Below are positions 1 through 8,815 of a DNA stretch of 64,000 nt, piece by piece. The stretch is from contig NZ_LECW02000020.1 in the NCBI RefSeq assembly GCF_001042475.2, positions 62,001-126,000 on the forward strand, in the 5' to 3' direction. The translations under genes and the position numbers were made by a program. The notes under the pieces are model-generated. The model was not told the DNA's origin and made no database searches. It saw only the letters and a list, made by a program, of their open reading frames with translations. The DNA comes from Bacillus glycinifermentans (GTDB lineage Bacteria > Bacillota > Bacilli > Bacillales > Bacillaceae). The first letter of the stretch is position 1. Every line of letters starts with the position of its first letter.

Positions 1-35
1 AGTTAACTGATGATCCAGTTTTAAGAACATCAGTT

Positions 36-953
36 TTAAATATTTTTCTCATAAACTTGCTTGATCAAATGGATGATATATTCAATATGCTCCTCATCAT
101 TAATTTGAACTTCATAATCGCCGTTTCCCCAGTGACCTTTGCCAGCAACGTCTCTCATTAGTCCAGCCGGATCATCCAGCTCTCCCCTTTTGGCGTTAAT
201 CCAAATCTTCAAACCCTTTTTTAAAAGACGAACATCTACCATGTTACGCTTATTAATAGTAAAAGCGATATAAAGCTTTGTCGCTCTTATTGATAGGTTG
301 TCTCCTAAATTTAAAATCTCTTCTTTTAACTGCTGGTATAGGTCAATCACCTCATCAGGCTTACGGGTTAGATGATCTTCCTCTGTAAAGACTTTGATTT
401 CCCTGCTCACTTGTTCAATTGCTACACTTTGCTTTGAAATCGTGTTAATCGAACCCGAAGCCCCCGTTGGTCTGATAGGGTTCATTTGTATGATATTATT
501 TTCGTACCTTTTGATTTCCCACAGTTCCATCGGCAAATCTCTAAAGTTAATTGATTCCTTTTGATGTGTTGTAAACTCAGGAGAAATAAAAATAACCTTT
601 GATTGCGACCAATCGACACTGTTCCTCTTTAATTGTGTATCTTGATTTTCATTATATTCAAGAATAAAGTCAGCTTTATTATTGAGCATGACGGACAGAT
701 AGGCATAGCCCTGGTCAATCACGCTTGAGTGCTTCTTGTTTTTATATTCAATAATGACAAACGATTGCGTCTGGTCATCAAATGCCAGCGTATCGATCCG
801 AAAGCCGGCCACTCGAAACTCAGACGCAATGAACCTGAGGCCTAATAATTGTTTTAAATTCTTCTCACATAGGTGCTGGATGTCTTTTTCTTTCTTAAAC
901 GGTTTTTCCCGGATTTCTTTCAGATCTTGTTGGTGTAATTGAAAGAGATACAT
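36..953 (-). CDS. PD-(D/E)XK-like nuclease with C-terminal DUF5655 domain
   Basis: A 305-residue cytoplasmic protein. The N-terminal half carries a plausible PD-(D/E)XK core: Glu30, then Asp54 in 'FRIDTLAF', then 'IIEYKNKK' at residues 67-74 (Glu69, Lys71). That arrangement is typical of restriction-type and NucS-like DNA nucleases. The C-terminal 110 residues resemble DUF5655, a domain once called a predicted transport protein but often attached to nuclease-like domains. The start has a clear AAGGAG site. The gene lies 20 nt downstream of the helicase gene on the same strand, so the two are probably one operon. I infer that the protein cuts DNA supplied or remodelled by the helicase, possibly in phage or plasmid defence. 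Enzymatic activity is not shown by sequence alone. Confidence 0.7.
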   Translation of the reverse strand: MYLFQLHQQDLKEIREKPFKKEKDIQHLCEKNLKQLLGLRFIASEFRVAGFRIDTLAFDDQTQSFVIIEYKNKKHSSVIDQGYAYLSVMLNNKADFILEYNENQDTQLKRNSVDWSQSKVIFISPEFTTHQKESINFRDLPMELWEIKRYENNIIQMNPIRPTGASGSINTISKQSVAIEQVSREIKVFTEEDHLTRKPDEVIDLYQQLKEEILNLGDNLSIRATKLYIAFTINKRNMVDVRLLKKGLKIWINAKRGELDDPAGLMRDVAGKGHWGNGDYEVQINDEEHIEYIIHLIKQVYEKNI

Positions 954-973
954 GGCTGCGCTCCTTACTTTTA

Positions 974-3847
974 TTAAGAATAAACGACGTCGTTTTCTAA
1001 AAGCATCTTCTTCAACAATCCGCTCGGTTTATTCGCGCTGTCTGATAAACAATTCATATCACCCATGACAAGAAAGCTGTCCTTTGCCCGTGAGACAGCG
1101 ACGTTTAACAGGCTTTTATTAGCGTCTATGAAAAAGCAGCCGTCATTTTTTCCGTACACAGTCGACATGATGATGACCTTTCTTTCCCCGCCTTGAAAGG
1201 TATGCACGGTTCCGACATTGACAAAAGGTTTCACATCGGGTGATAAGGCTCGCTTTATAGTTCTAACTTGCATTTTAAAAGGCGTGATGATGCCGATAAG
1301 GCTTTTCGGATCTTCTTCATGATAAGCATCCCGGATTCTGTAGAAATGCTCGTTGATCCATGCGGCGATGGCCCTTGCCTCGATTTCGTTATATCGGCTC
1401 CCCGCTTTTTTGTTTGACTGTTGAGAATTGACATGTATGTGGGCTAGTGAAGGGATCGATAATTGAGCGAGCGGAAACTTATCATCTTCAGCTGCTTTTC
1501 CTCTCATTGGCTCAAGTTTTCCTTTGTACACCAGCTTGTTGCAATAATCAATAATGTCATCGTAGCAGCGCCTATGCTCGCTTAAAAACAAACCGCGTTG
1601 TTGATGCTTTTCGTATTTGCAGCTTTTGCCCGCCACTTTCATCACGCTTGATTCTGATGTGTTCAAACCAAGTACGCGAAGCTGCTCAAACTGTTCGATC
1701 GAAGTGATGACATCATTGGAAAGCGCTAATGACATATCCAGTGTTTCGTTAATATTCCACACAGGTTCAATCTGATAGACATCTCCTACAACGACTGCCC
1801 GTTTCGCTAGCGAAAATGAACATGCCGCAATCTCAGGAGTCACCTGCCCTGCTTCATCTACGATTAGCAAATCAATATAATTGTAGAGAAAATGTTCTTT
1901 CCCGTTATCATAGGCCAGCAGCAGCCGCGGAAGCTGATAAAAAGTCATAACGAAACAAGGGGTCAACATGCTTAAGTTTGTATAAAACCGGTTTAATACA
2001 TTTTCAAAGTTTCTCCCCTTTTGTTTTTCCGACAGCCTTTTCTCCGTCAGCCACCTGCACTCATAATAATGAACCGCCAGCCAAAAGGACGCGTATTTTA
2101 TCGTTGTATCTAAAAAATCATTGGCTTTGTCTAAAGATACAAATGAACCTGGATATTTTTCAAGAATGTTCAGCGTAATGAGTTCCTCTATTAATTGATT
2201 GTATTTGGTGCTCAATTCGCTGATTTGTTGATGTATAAGATCAACCTGCTTTATTTTTTCTCTTGCCTCTTTTGCTTTTTCGCTATAAACAGAAATAATT
2301 TCATCAAGATTCATCGACTCATCAATACATTCTTCATCCGGCAGTATAAAATACCGGATATGACTTACTAATTTGTTCTTGAAGAACGGAATAAACCGGA
2401 GCAGGCGAACAAAGAACGGCAGGTTTGAAAAGTGCGTCTGCCACTCTGATATTCTTTGTTGAATCGCTTGAAACGTGTCTTCCCACTCGCTTTTTTCCTT
2501 AGACAATTGTGTCATGTATGTATCCAAAGAAACTCCCTCAGGAGCCATTTGATTATATTCGGAGAACAGGGATAAAACCTTTTGTCTGATCTCCTCTATC
2601 GCTGATAATCGATTTGAAATCGTCTGCTCACATTGCTTGATGTCAGTGTGGTTTGTGCCAAAATAACGATTGCATTCTTTGAGCATCTTTTCGGCAGACC
2701 GCGCAATATTTTCGTTGCTTTCAACCTCGTCAAAAAAGTTTTCTCCCCGGGAATTCGTATATTGAAACCCTTTTTCCTTAGCCTCTTTCTCCTTACTGCC
2801 GGACGGAAAATAAACAGCAAAGCTGTCTACACCTTCGATCCAACGCTGCTCCAAATTGCTGTTTTCCCATTTTGGTTTGATCTTTCCGAATGATTCAATT
2901 ATGTTGGTTACCGCCTGATTGTTTGTTGATGAAGCGACAATGACAGGAGGATTTTCCTTTTTTAACGCCCGTTCGACATAAAGGTTGGCAACGAGTGATT
3001 GCAATAACGTCGTTTTTCCCGTACCTGGAGGACCGTTGACAGCTAGAATTTCTCCCTCTTCCATGTTGTTGAAATGATTCAGGCACTCCCTTTGCGAAGG
3101 CGATAAAGGATATTCCCCGCCCATTTGCCCGACATGCTTCTGCATCTCTGACAGCCGATTTGGGATAAGCGGCGATAAAGAAGTGAACTCCTTGTTGATG
3201 AAATTTTGATAAAGCGGCAGACGATCCGGCTGGCCGGATAGAAGGTGATCATATAATTTTAGTATGTTTCTAGTTGCGTTGACGGAATCATCCTTAATGA
3301 TGTAAACGTTTGTCTCCAATTCTATTTCTTTAACTGTATTTGAGCTTATTCCACTTTCAGTAACGGCCTCATACAGATCTTTCGTAAAATCAAAGTAGCT
3401 TTTCCAAGTGAGATTGTTTTCCAGCCTTTGATAATTGTTACTCATAAATTCATCAAAATCATTGACATAGCCGATCGCAAGCTCTTCGTCAATGATCGGA
3501 TGAAGATGCTCTCTCGGAATCCACGGATATTTGCCTTCTGACGGCAGCAGTACACCATTAACAGTCAAAACCGCCGGAATATAAAGAATTCCGCTCATGT
3601 CTTCAATATTCGTCTCAACCTTTTGCTGACCGTCGAAATTCATTTTAATCGTCTTTGCCACAACGATAACATCCAGTTTTCCGGAAACGTTTTTGCGGTC
3701 TGAGAGCGTGGCAAAATGCTCATTACCGATCTTTCCTCGGATAATGCTGTCTAAATCCGAAATCGTATAGCGGCTGTTTTTAAAATTGATTTTTAATTTG
3801 GCAGCCACACTATCGCGAAAATACTTGGTTACATTTTGGGATGACAT
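974..3847 (-). CDS. UPF1/DNA2-like superfamily 1 helicase (AAA_11/AAA_12)
   Basis: A 957-residue ATP-dependent helicase of the SF1B UPF1/DNA2 type. Residues 1-240 form an N-terminal domain I do not recognise. A Q-motif-like 'SPSQRECL' (about 249-256) precedes Walker A 'GPPGTGKTT' (272-280). A long charged, probably coiled-coil insertion follows. Then come motif II 'LLIVDEAGQ', motif III 'VVVGDVYQIEP', and the C-terminal motifs 'HTFQGGERKV' and 'NVAVSRAKD'. All catalytic motifs are intact. The start follows an AGGAGG site. It is the first gene of a two-gene unit with the nuclease at 36-953. A helicase plus a separate nuclease is a recurring layout in bacterial defence (Gabija and Hachiman are examples; Mokosh uses a related helicase), but this pair does not match a defence family I can name. 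A decayed second copy lies near 11.8-12.05 kb. Confidence 0.85.
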   Translation of the reverse strand: MSSQNVTKYFRDSVAAKLKINFKNSRYTISDLDSIIRGKIGNEHFATLSDRKNVSGKLDVIVVAKTIKMNFDGQQKVETNIEDMSGILYIPAVLTVNGVLLPSEGKYPWIPREHLHPIIDEELAIGYVNDFDEFMSNNYQRLENNLTWKSYFDFTKDLYEAVTESGISSNTVKEIELETNVYIIKDDSVNATRNILKLYDHLLSGQPDRLPLYQNFINKEFTSLSPLIPNRLSEMQKHVGQMGGEYPLSPSQRECLNHFNNMEEGEILAVNGPPGTGKTTLLQSLVANLYVERALKKENPPVIVASSTNNQAVTNIIESFGKIKPKWENSNLEQRWIEGVDSFAVYFPSGSKEKEAKEKGFQYTNSRGENFFDEVESNENIARSAEKMLKECNRYFGTNHTDIKQCEQTISNRLSAIEEIRQKVLSLFSEYNQMAPEGVSLDTYMTQLSKEKSEWEDTFQAIQQRISEWQTHFSNLPFFVRLLRFIPFFKNKLVSHIRYFILPDEECIDESMNLDEIISVYSEKAKEAREKIKQVDLIHQQISELSTKYNQLIEELITLNILEKYPGSFVSLDKANDFLDTTIKYASFWLAVHYYECRWLTEKRLSEKQKGRNFENVLNRFYTNLSMLTPCFVMTFYQLPRLLLAYDNGKEHFLYNYIDLLIVDEAGQVTPEIAACSFSLAKRAVVVGDVYQIEPVWNINETLDMSLALSNDVITSIEQFEQLRVLGLNTSESSVMKVAGKSCKYEKHQQRGLFLSEHRRCYDDIIDYCNKLVYKGKLEPMRGKAAEDDKFPLAQLSIPSLAHIHVNSQQSNKKAGSRYNEIEARAIAAWINEHFYRIRDAYHEEDPKSLIGIITPFKMQVRTIKRALSPDVKPFVNVGTVHTFQGGERKVIIMSTVYGKNDGCFFIDANKSLLNVAVSRAKDSFLVMGDMNCLSDSANKPSGLLKKMLLENDVVYS

Positions 3848-3972
3848 CGCTTTTCCTCCTGATATATGAAAAAACCGTTATATTGGTAATAACATTAAGT
3901 AGTAACAATTATATCCTAAATGAATGTAGGGATAAATAACTGTCTTTACAAAAAAAGATATGAATGAATTCA

Positions 3973-4056
3973 AAAAGGATGCCCTTAAGTTCCAAAGACA
4001 TCCTTTTTTGGTTTTATAAAAATACTCTCTACAAAAAGAAGCCCCTAAAGGGCCTC
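3973..4056 (-). terminator. two tandem hairpins ending the SDR operon
   Basis: Two hairpins follow the SDR stop codon when read on the minus strand. The first, near 4039-4056, is a short GGCCC/GGGGC-type stem followed by TTCTTTTT. The second, 3973-4009, pairs AAGGATGT with GCATCCTT and ends in a T run. The second is the stronger one. They separate the SDR operon from the helicase gene, whose start is at 3847. Confidence 0.6.
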
Positions 4057-4062
4057 AAATTT

Positions 4063-4806
4063 TCAATTCATATACGTCCCGCCATTCACATTAATCGTTT
4101 CCCCTGTTATAAAGTCAGACATATGTGAAGCCAGGAACAAAACGGCATCTGCGACATTTTGCGGAGTGCCGAGCTTTTGCAGCGGGATTTTGGCTGAAAC
4201 TTCCTGGCGGTATTCATCAGTCCACTGCCGGCTCATGTCGGTTTCGACGGGCCCGGGGCAAACGGCATTTACATAAATGTTATGCGGCGCCATTTCTAAA
4301 GCCAGATGCCTTGTCAAATAATTAACGCCTGCTTTTGACGCGCCGTATGACGGGGCGGCATTCCGATGGGCGGTTTTTGCTGCCGTGGAACTGATATTGA
4401 CAATTTTCCCGTATTTTTGTTCTATCATAAAAGGCAAAACGGTTTTGCAAAAATACAGCGTTCCATTTAAGTTAACATCCAACACGTTTTGCCAATCGGT
4501 TAATTCCATTTCCAATGTTGAACTGCGCATATTGATGCCTGCATTGTTTATAAGAATATCGATCCGCCCGAATGCGTCGATCACCGTCCTCACAACGTTT
4601 GCGGCGGTTTCCGGTTTTGCGGCATCGCCAACTAGAATGAAGCATTTCTTCCCGAGCTTCTCAATCTGCACCGCTAATTCATTCAACAGCTCACGATTTG
4701 TTCCGTTAATGACGAGAGAGGCGTCATTTTTGGCTAATGTCAGAGCGATGGCCTTCCCAATCCCTCTGCTCGCGCCTGTCACGATCGCGACGCTGCCATT
4801 CAGCAT
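4063..4806 (-). CDS. SDR family NAD(P)-dependent oxidoreductase (FabG-like)
   Basis: A classical short-chain dehydrogenase/reductase of 247 residues. The cofactor motif 'TGASRGIG' is at 10-17, 'NNAG' at 87-90, and the catalytic Ser-Tyr-Lys at about Ser140, Tyr154 and Lys158 ('SYGASK'). The C-terminal 'FITGETINVNGG' is typical of FabG-like enzymes. An upstream in-frame ATG at 4821 would add five residues, but the ATG at 4806 has a better-spaced GGTGA site. The gene overlaps the end of the Asp-box gene by 7 nt, so translation is probably coupled. As last gene of a symporter/hydrolase-like/SDR operon it most likely oxidises or reduces a sugar or sugar acid handled by that pathway. The family alone does not give the substrate. 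Confidence 0.85.
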   Translation of the reverse strand: MLNGSVAIVTGASRGIGKAIALTLAKNDASLVINGTNRELLNELAVQIEKLGKKCFILVGDAAKPETAANVVRTVIDAFGRIDILINNAGINMRSSTLEMELTDWQNVLDVNLNGTLYFCKTVLPFMIEQKYGKIVNISSTAAKTAHRNAAPSYGASKAGVNYLTRHLALEMAPHNIYVNAVCPGPVETDMSRQWTDEYRQEVSAKIPLQKLGTPQNVADAVLFLASHMSDFITGETINVNGGTYMN

Positions 4807-5975
4807 ATTCGCTTCACCCATTCTTCCGAAATGCTGACGTATTTAATCGTTTGTCGAAAATAAGTAAATGCCACATGGATCTGTCCGTCCGGGGTTTGTT
4901 TTATCGTCGGATAAGAATATTCTCGATTCAGCTTATCCTTCGAGTTATTTGTCATCGCGTATCCATCGCCGACTTCGATATTTTTCATGTGTGGCCATGT
5001 TTTGCCGTCGTCTTCCGAGATTGCGATTGTCATCGGCGCCCGTGGAGCTCCCCAGAAAGCTGTCCGCCCTCCCTCAGTATTTTCATAAACATCAGCACCG
5101 CTGTCGTCTTCGATTTCGTCGTATAACGATGTCCTGCGTTCTGTACAGTTCTCAGCGTTCATATGATTGTAAACTAATGCAAGATGGCCATTATTCAATT
5201 TCGTGAATTGAATAGAGGAATTGTTGTTGGGCAATTCCGTCGGGACAGGCTCAGACCATGTCCTTCCGTAATCGGTCGAATAGCTGCTGTAAATATGGTC
5301 GGCCCAGCGGCTCCGAAACAATGCCAACAGCGTTCCATTTTCCAACGTGTCCACATTCATATGAACGCATCCTAAACTATTAGGAACCTCGTATTCTTCC
5401 CATGTTTTCCCTTGATCCTTCGAAATCTTGACAGCGCTGACGTCTTGATCACCCGTCCATTTCTTCCCTTCAGACGTGCGGCAATAAAAAACTGGCAACA
5501 GCCATTCCCCGTTATCCATGACAACGAGCGGCTGCCGAATAAAAGTGCCCGGTGTGTCAAACAACGTATAAATCGGCCCCCACGTATATCCACCATCTTC
5601 TGAGATGCGATATCTGACAATCGCCGTATCCTGGTTTCCTGATGTTTGAGCCGTGTATAACAGCCACAGTTTTCCGTCGGGCGCATGAAATAAAATAGGA
5701 TTTTGCTCGGATCGGGTTGGATCATCAGAGACTTTTACGGCTTTTGTCCATTGTTTTTCTCCTTTTTTCAATCTTGACATGTAGATATGAATATCTGACA
5801 GCCCTTCCTGCGTCCCGCCAAACCATACGCATAATAAATCTCCGTTATCCAACGGCAGCAGGTTGGCCGCATGGTTTTGCACACAGTCGGACGGGAGGTA
5901 TGCTTCGACACGATGCGAATCGATTTGTTTTACTGTTCCGTCAAATGTAATGTTGGATGTTTTCAGATTGTCCAT
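4800..5975 (-). CDS. sialidase-fold Asp-box (BNR) protein, cytoplasmic
   Basis: A 391-residue six-bladed propeller of the sialidase/BNR_2 type. Four Asp boxes (SxDxGxTW) are visible near residues 125, 185, 233 and 320: 'SEDGGYTW', 'SKDQGKTW', 'STDYGRTW' and 'SEDDGKTW'. There is no signal peptide, membrane segment or LPXTG motif, so it should act inside the cell, unlike secreted sialidases. The start is the ATG with AAGGAG 8 nt upstream; a GTG three codons earlier overlaps that site. It lies between the symporter (12-nt gap) and the SDR gene (overlap). The family includes true sialidases, sugar-acid enzymes and proteins of unknown activity, so a specific sialidase call is not justified. A role in processing an imported glycoside or sugar acid is inferred from context. 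Confidence 0.75.
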   Translation of the reverse strand: MDNLKTSNITFDGTVKQIDSHRVEAYLPSDCVQNHAANLLPLDNGDLLCVWFGGTQEGLSDIHIYMSRLKKGEKQWTKAVKVSDDPTRSEQNPILFHAPDGKLWLLYTAQTSGNQDTAIVRYRISEDGGYTWGPIYTLFDTPGTFIRQPLVVMDNGEWLLPVFYCRTSEGKKWTGDQDVSAVKISKDQGKTWEEYEVPNSLGCVHMNVDTLENGTLLALFRSRWADHIYSSYSTDYGRTWSEPVPTELPNNNSSIQFTKLNNGHLALVYNHMNAENCTERRTSLYDEIEDDSGADVYENTEGGRTAFWGAPRAPMTIAISEDDGKTWPHMKNIEVGDGYAMTNNSKDKLNREYSYPTIKQTPDGQIHVAFTYFRQTIKYVSISEEWVKRIC

Positions 5976-5987
5976 TTGCCTCACTCC

Positions 5988-7400
5988 TTATTTCACTTCT
6001 GCAGATTCGACCTTTTGAATGTCGCTGCCCCGGGGTTTCCCGATCATTCGATCAATGATCATGACGATAAACGGCGTAATCACAGCAATGTACATATTAT
6101 CGATCCCAAACGGGTTGTCCAGAAGCCACCACACCGTTGTCCCAACTCCCGACGCTGCGAGTCCTATAGTCGCTCCCCTATTGGAGCTAAAAAACGGCAG
6201 ATAGAATCCCATCGCCGCGACAACGGCAATCGATGTTCTTAGGGCCCGCGTGAAAAATGACAACGCTAACAATTCAGGCGCCAAAGCGACGCCGAGCAAT
6301 GGTATAATGCCGACGACAACTGATATGATGCGCGTCATTCTCAATTGTTGTTCTTGAGAGGGCTTTGCTTTCGGAACATAAAAATCTTCGATAATCAATG
6401 TCGTCGTTGCCAAAGCCACTGTTGAGACGCCTACAAAAATCGAAGCTACTAAAGAGGTCGCCACAACTGCGCTCAATATCGGGTTCATATGCTGCATAAA
6501 GACGGGAAATGCATAAATCGGATCGATGTCTGGATATAAATAGCGCGCACATACGCCGATCAAGCCGATGGCAAGCGCAAGCGGCAAGCATAGCGCTGCA
6601 GCATACAAACTCGATTTTTTAGCATCTTTGGCGCTTTTTGATGATGTGATCGCTTGAATAATAAATTGAGTCGAGAAGATGGCGCCCATATTGCCGATCA
6701 GCCACGCGAATATCGTACCCGCGCCGATCGTTCCATCCCACGTAAAGTAATGTTCCGGAAGCTTTTCCATGACCGGATTAAAGCCGCCGCAAAGATACAA
6801 TGCAATCCCGACCGTTATCATCACCCCGGCATACTTCACGACCGAATGAAGAATCGTGACCCAGGCAACACCCTTCATTCCGCCGAACGCAAAGTAAAAC
6901 GTGCTGACGATCGCTGTAATGATGGCGCATGTCATAAGAGGAAGACCGAGCAATGAAGAAATCGCAGCAGAGCCGCTAAGATAGTTTCCCAGATTAACCA
7001 ACAGAAGGGCGCCGATCATGATAATCGAAACCATCACCTTCGTCGACTTGCCGAATTTTTGCTCGATAATGCTTGAGATGGTAAACTTTCCAGTCCCGTA
7101 AAACTTGTTGACCAAGAAGAAAGAAAAGAGGAAAAACGCGATCGTGACAGTAATCAGCGACCACGAAGAAGCAATCCCTTCGGTAAACGCCGACTCAGCC
7201 GTTCCGACCGTCGACTTCGTACCGATAAACTCAGACATTAATAAAATCCCGACTACAATCGCGGGCAGCGATTTTGCCGCATTATTAAATTCGGCATTTG
7301 ATTTGCTGCGAAGCCTGATCGTCAGCCACGTCGTAAACAGTATATACACGACAATGACCGCTAATATGAACGTGATGCTTGAAGCGCTTAATTCTCCCAT
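5988..7400 (-). CDS. sodium:solute symporter (SSS family)
   Basis: A 470-residue integral membrane protein with about 12-13 hydrophobic segments and the SSS-family layout. The N-terminal 'SEFIGTKSTVGTAESAF' is a substrate/ion-site region of this family, and 'GGMKGVAW' follows in the core. It is predicted to import a small organic solute together with sodium ions. The start is preceded by AAAGGGGG. It is the first gene of an operon with the Asp-box protein and the SDR, 12 nt upstream of the former. The leader carries a CRE site, so the operon should be repressed on preferred sugars. The family transports sugars, sugar acids, amino acids or vitamins. The neighbours favour a sialic-acid-like or other sugar-derived substrate, which is inference. 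Confidence 0.85.
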   Translation of the reverse strand: MGELSASSITFILAVIVVYILFTTWLTIRLRSKSNAEFNNAAKSLPAIVVGILLMSEFIGTKSTVGTAESAFTEGIASSWSLITVTIAFFLFSFFLVNKFYGTGKFTISSIIEQKFGKSTKVMVSIIMIGALLLVNLGNYLSGSAAISSLLGLPLMTCAIITAIVSTFYFAFGGMKGVAWVTILHSVVKYAGVMITVGIALYLCGGFNPVMEKLPEHYFTWDGTIGAGTIFAWLIGNMGAIFSTQFIIQAITSSKSAKDAKKSSLYAAALCLPLALAIGLIGVCARYLYPDIDPIYAFPVFMQHMNPILSAVVATSLVASIFVGVSTVALATTTLIIEDFYVPKAKPSQEQQLRMTRIISVVVGIIPLLGVALAPELLALSFFTRALRTSIAVVAAMGFYLPFFSSNRGATIGLAASGVGTTVWWLLDNPFGIDNMYIAVITPFIVMIIDRMIGKPRGSDIQKVESAEVK

Positions 7401-7482
7401 TGCGGTTCCCCCTTTGCTTGCAGATGCTTTTTTAAATCCCCGTTATTCCCCTGATTTCAATGTTGAAATGCCCCCTCCGAAA

Positions 7483-7496
7483 ATAAAGCGCTTTCA
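7483..7496 (-). promoter_or_regulatory. CRE site (CcpA) in symporter operon leader
   Basis: On the minus strand the site reads TGAAAGCGCTTTAT, matching the CRE consensus TGWAARCGYTWNCW at 13 of 14 positions. It lies about 85 nt upstream of the symporter start and well downstream of the predicted transcription start near 7613. It would therefore act as a roadblock to elongation rather than by blocking polymerase binding. Confidence 0.75.
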
Positions 7497-7619
7497 ATTT
7501 TACAATGAGAAAACATCTAATAAATACAACCGCAACACTGTAAGAATTCCACTGCCTCCTTCTTAGACCACTCCGTTTATTTTTAAAACACATCCCCCTT
7601 GTTTACATTTACAAATATG

Positions 7620-7649
7620 ATTATATAACCCAACTGTTTACTTTATCAA
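7620..7649 (-). promoter_or_regulatory. sigma-A promoter of the symporter operon
   Basis: TTGATA (-35, 7644-7649) and TATAAT (-10, 7620-7625) are separated by 18 nt on the minus strand. Two TGTTTAC-type repeats lie at and just downstream of the core promoter and could be operator half-sites, but no regulator gene is adjacent. The predicted leader is about 210 nt. Confidence 0.65.
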
Positions 7650-7819
7650 CACTATTTTATAAGAAAATTTAAAAAATCCAAAAAAATAAATATATTGTTT
7701 TAAAATTAAACAATTGGATTCTATTCAAGGCAACAACACATTCCATTTTGATGGCCGATTAACATTAACAGCTGAAGTTCCACCGTTTTTATGTTCACCA
7801 GTTTGTTTTCAAAAGAAAA

Positions 7820-7842
7820 AGGCAATGAAAAATCCATTGCCT
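7820..7842 (-). terminator. terminator of methyltransferase gene
   Basis: A perfect stem AGGCAATG/CATTGCCT with a 7-nt loop, followed on the minus strand by a T-rich run. It lies about 60 nt after the methyltransferase stop codon. Confidence 0.8.
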
Positions 7843-7900
7843 AGAGTTCTCGTTTTAGAATTGTATGGCTAAATAATCGCTGTATTCATTTCACTAATGG

Positions 7901-8656
7901 TCATAGCGCTTCGGCTAAAATGAAAAAACGGTGCTGCTTCACTTCAAAATAACCCTCTCGTTCGATCATTTTATGAATGGCGTACAATTCATCCTTGTAC
8001 TGATTCATATCAAACCCCGGCGCCTGCCAAGGGATGGCTTTTAGATAATATACCAAAGCCCCAATATCATAAAATCTTTGAATCGGGAACTCTTCCGCGC
8101 TTTTTAGAACCTTAAAACCATTTTCCTTTATCTCTTTTTCAGCGTTCTTTAAGTCCCAATCTAAATACTCAGCATTGATCGGTGCGCTAAGTTTTTCATT
8201 AATACCATTGCAATCGAGCCCGCCGACTTGTTGGGTTAGAAACTTTCCCCCTTCTGAAATAACCCTCCTCACCTCTTGAGCCGAAAATGACTCATGTTGA
8301 TTGATGACCAGGTCGAATTGTCCGGTCGCAAAAGGAAGAGCCTCATCATCAACTTGAACGACTGTAACCCCTAAAGGCGTCAATCGTTCCTTTGCGACAG
8401 GCACATTAGGCAAATAACCTTCTGTAGCATATGCTGACGGAGGAAAAGGCCCTAATTTGGACAAAAACTCTCCTCCGCCTGTTCCCATATCCAACATTGA
8501 TGTGGCATCTTGAATAAGAGAAAGCGCCATGCTTCCATATGACCATGAGAGAAGCCCGCTTGTCATTCTTCCTGTTCGGGTAATAAATGAAAAATCCCAG
8601 CCGACAAAAGGTTCATCTGCATGTTTTAATAACGAAAAAAATGTTTGATCATTCAT
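7901..8656 (-). CDS. class I SAM-dependent methyltransferase
   Basis: A 251-residue protein with a Rossmann methyltransferase core. Motif I is 'LDMGTGGGEF' (55-64). The acidic loop follows in 'ATEGYLPN'. 'VQVDDEALPFATGQFDLVINQHES' corresponds to motifs II-IV. The start has a GGAGGG site. It is monocistronic, with its own terminator. Bacillus annotations often call such proteins generic methyltransferases of the UbiE/Methyltransf_11 type. The C-terminal half, 'RFYDIGALVYYLKAIPW', resembles methyltransferases acting on small molecules, but nothing here identifies the substrate. Confidence 0.8.
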   Translation of the reverse strand: MNDQTFFSLLKHADEPFVGWDFSFITRTGRMTSGLLSWSYGSMALSLIQDATSMLDMGTGGGEFLSKLGPFPPSAYATEGYLPNVPVAKERLTPLGVTVVQVDDEALPFATGQFDLVINQHESFSAQEVRRVISEGGKFLTQQVGGLDCNGINEKLSAPINAEYLDWDLKNAEKEIKENGFKVLKSAEEFPIQRFYDIGALVYYLKAIPWQAPGFDMNQYKDELYAIHKMIEREGYFEVKQHRFFILAEAL

Positions 8657-8787
8657 TTTTCATCCCTCCAATTCGTTAAAAGATTTCATACGCCTTCATG
8701 CATTGGAGGGCCTCTTGCAAATGTGAAAGGTTGTTATGTTTCGTATTCTCTCGATTTCACCGTTGATGACACCTCTTTTCCTTATTG

Positions 8788-8814
8788 CAAAAAAAGAAGC
8801 CCTAAAAGGACTTC
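8788..8814 (-). terminator. terminator directly after the phr gene
   Basis: Stem GAAGTCC/GGGCTTC (8796-8814) followed by seven or more T on the minus strand (8789-8795). The stem begins only 1 nt after the phr stop codon. Transcription of the rap-phr pair should end here. Confidence 0.85.
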
Positions 8815-8815
8815 A

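Larger units (their letters stand above)
7401..7900. other. 500-nt intergenic region: leader, promoter and upstream AT-rich DNA
   Basis: It holds the symporter operon leader with the CRE, the promoter at 7620-7649, an AT-rich stretch of about 170 nt, and the terminator of the methyltransferase gene. A small plus-strand frame covers part of the leader but has no ribosome binding site or recognisable product. Confidence 0.6.

Noticed and set aside
4800-5975. calling the Asp-box protein a true sialidase
   Set aside because: Asp boxes show the propeller fold only; there is no export signal, and sialic-acid genes are absent nearby.
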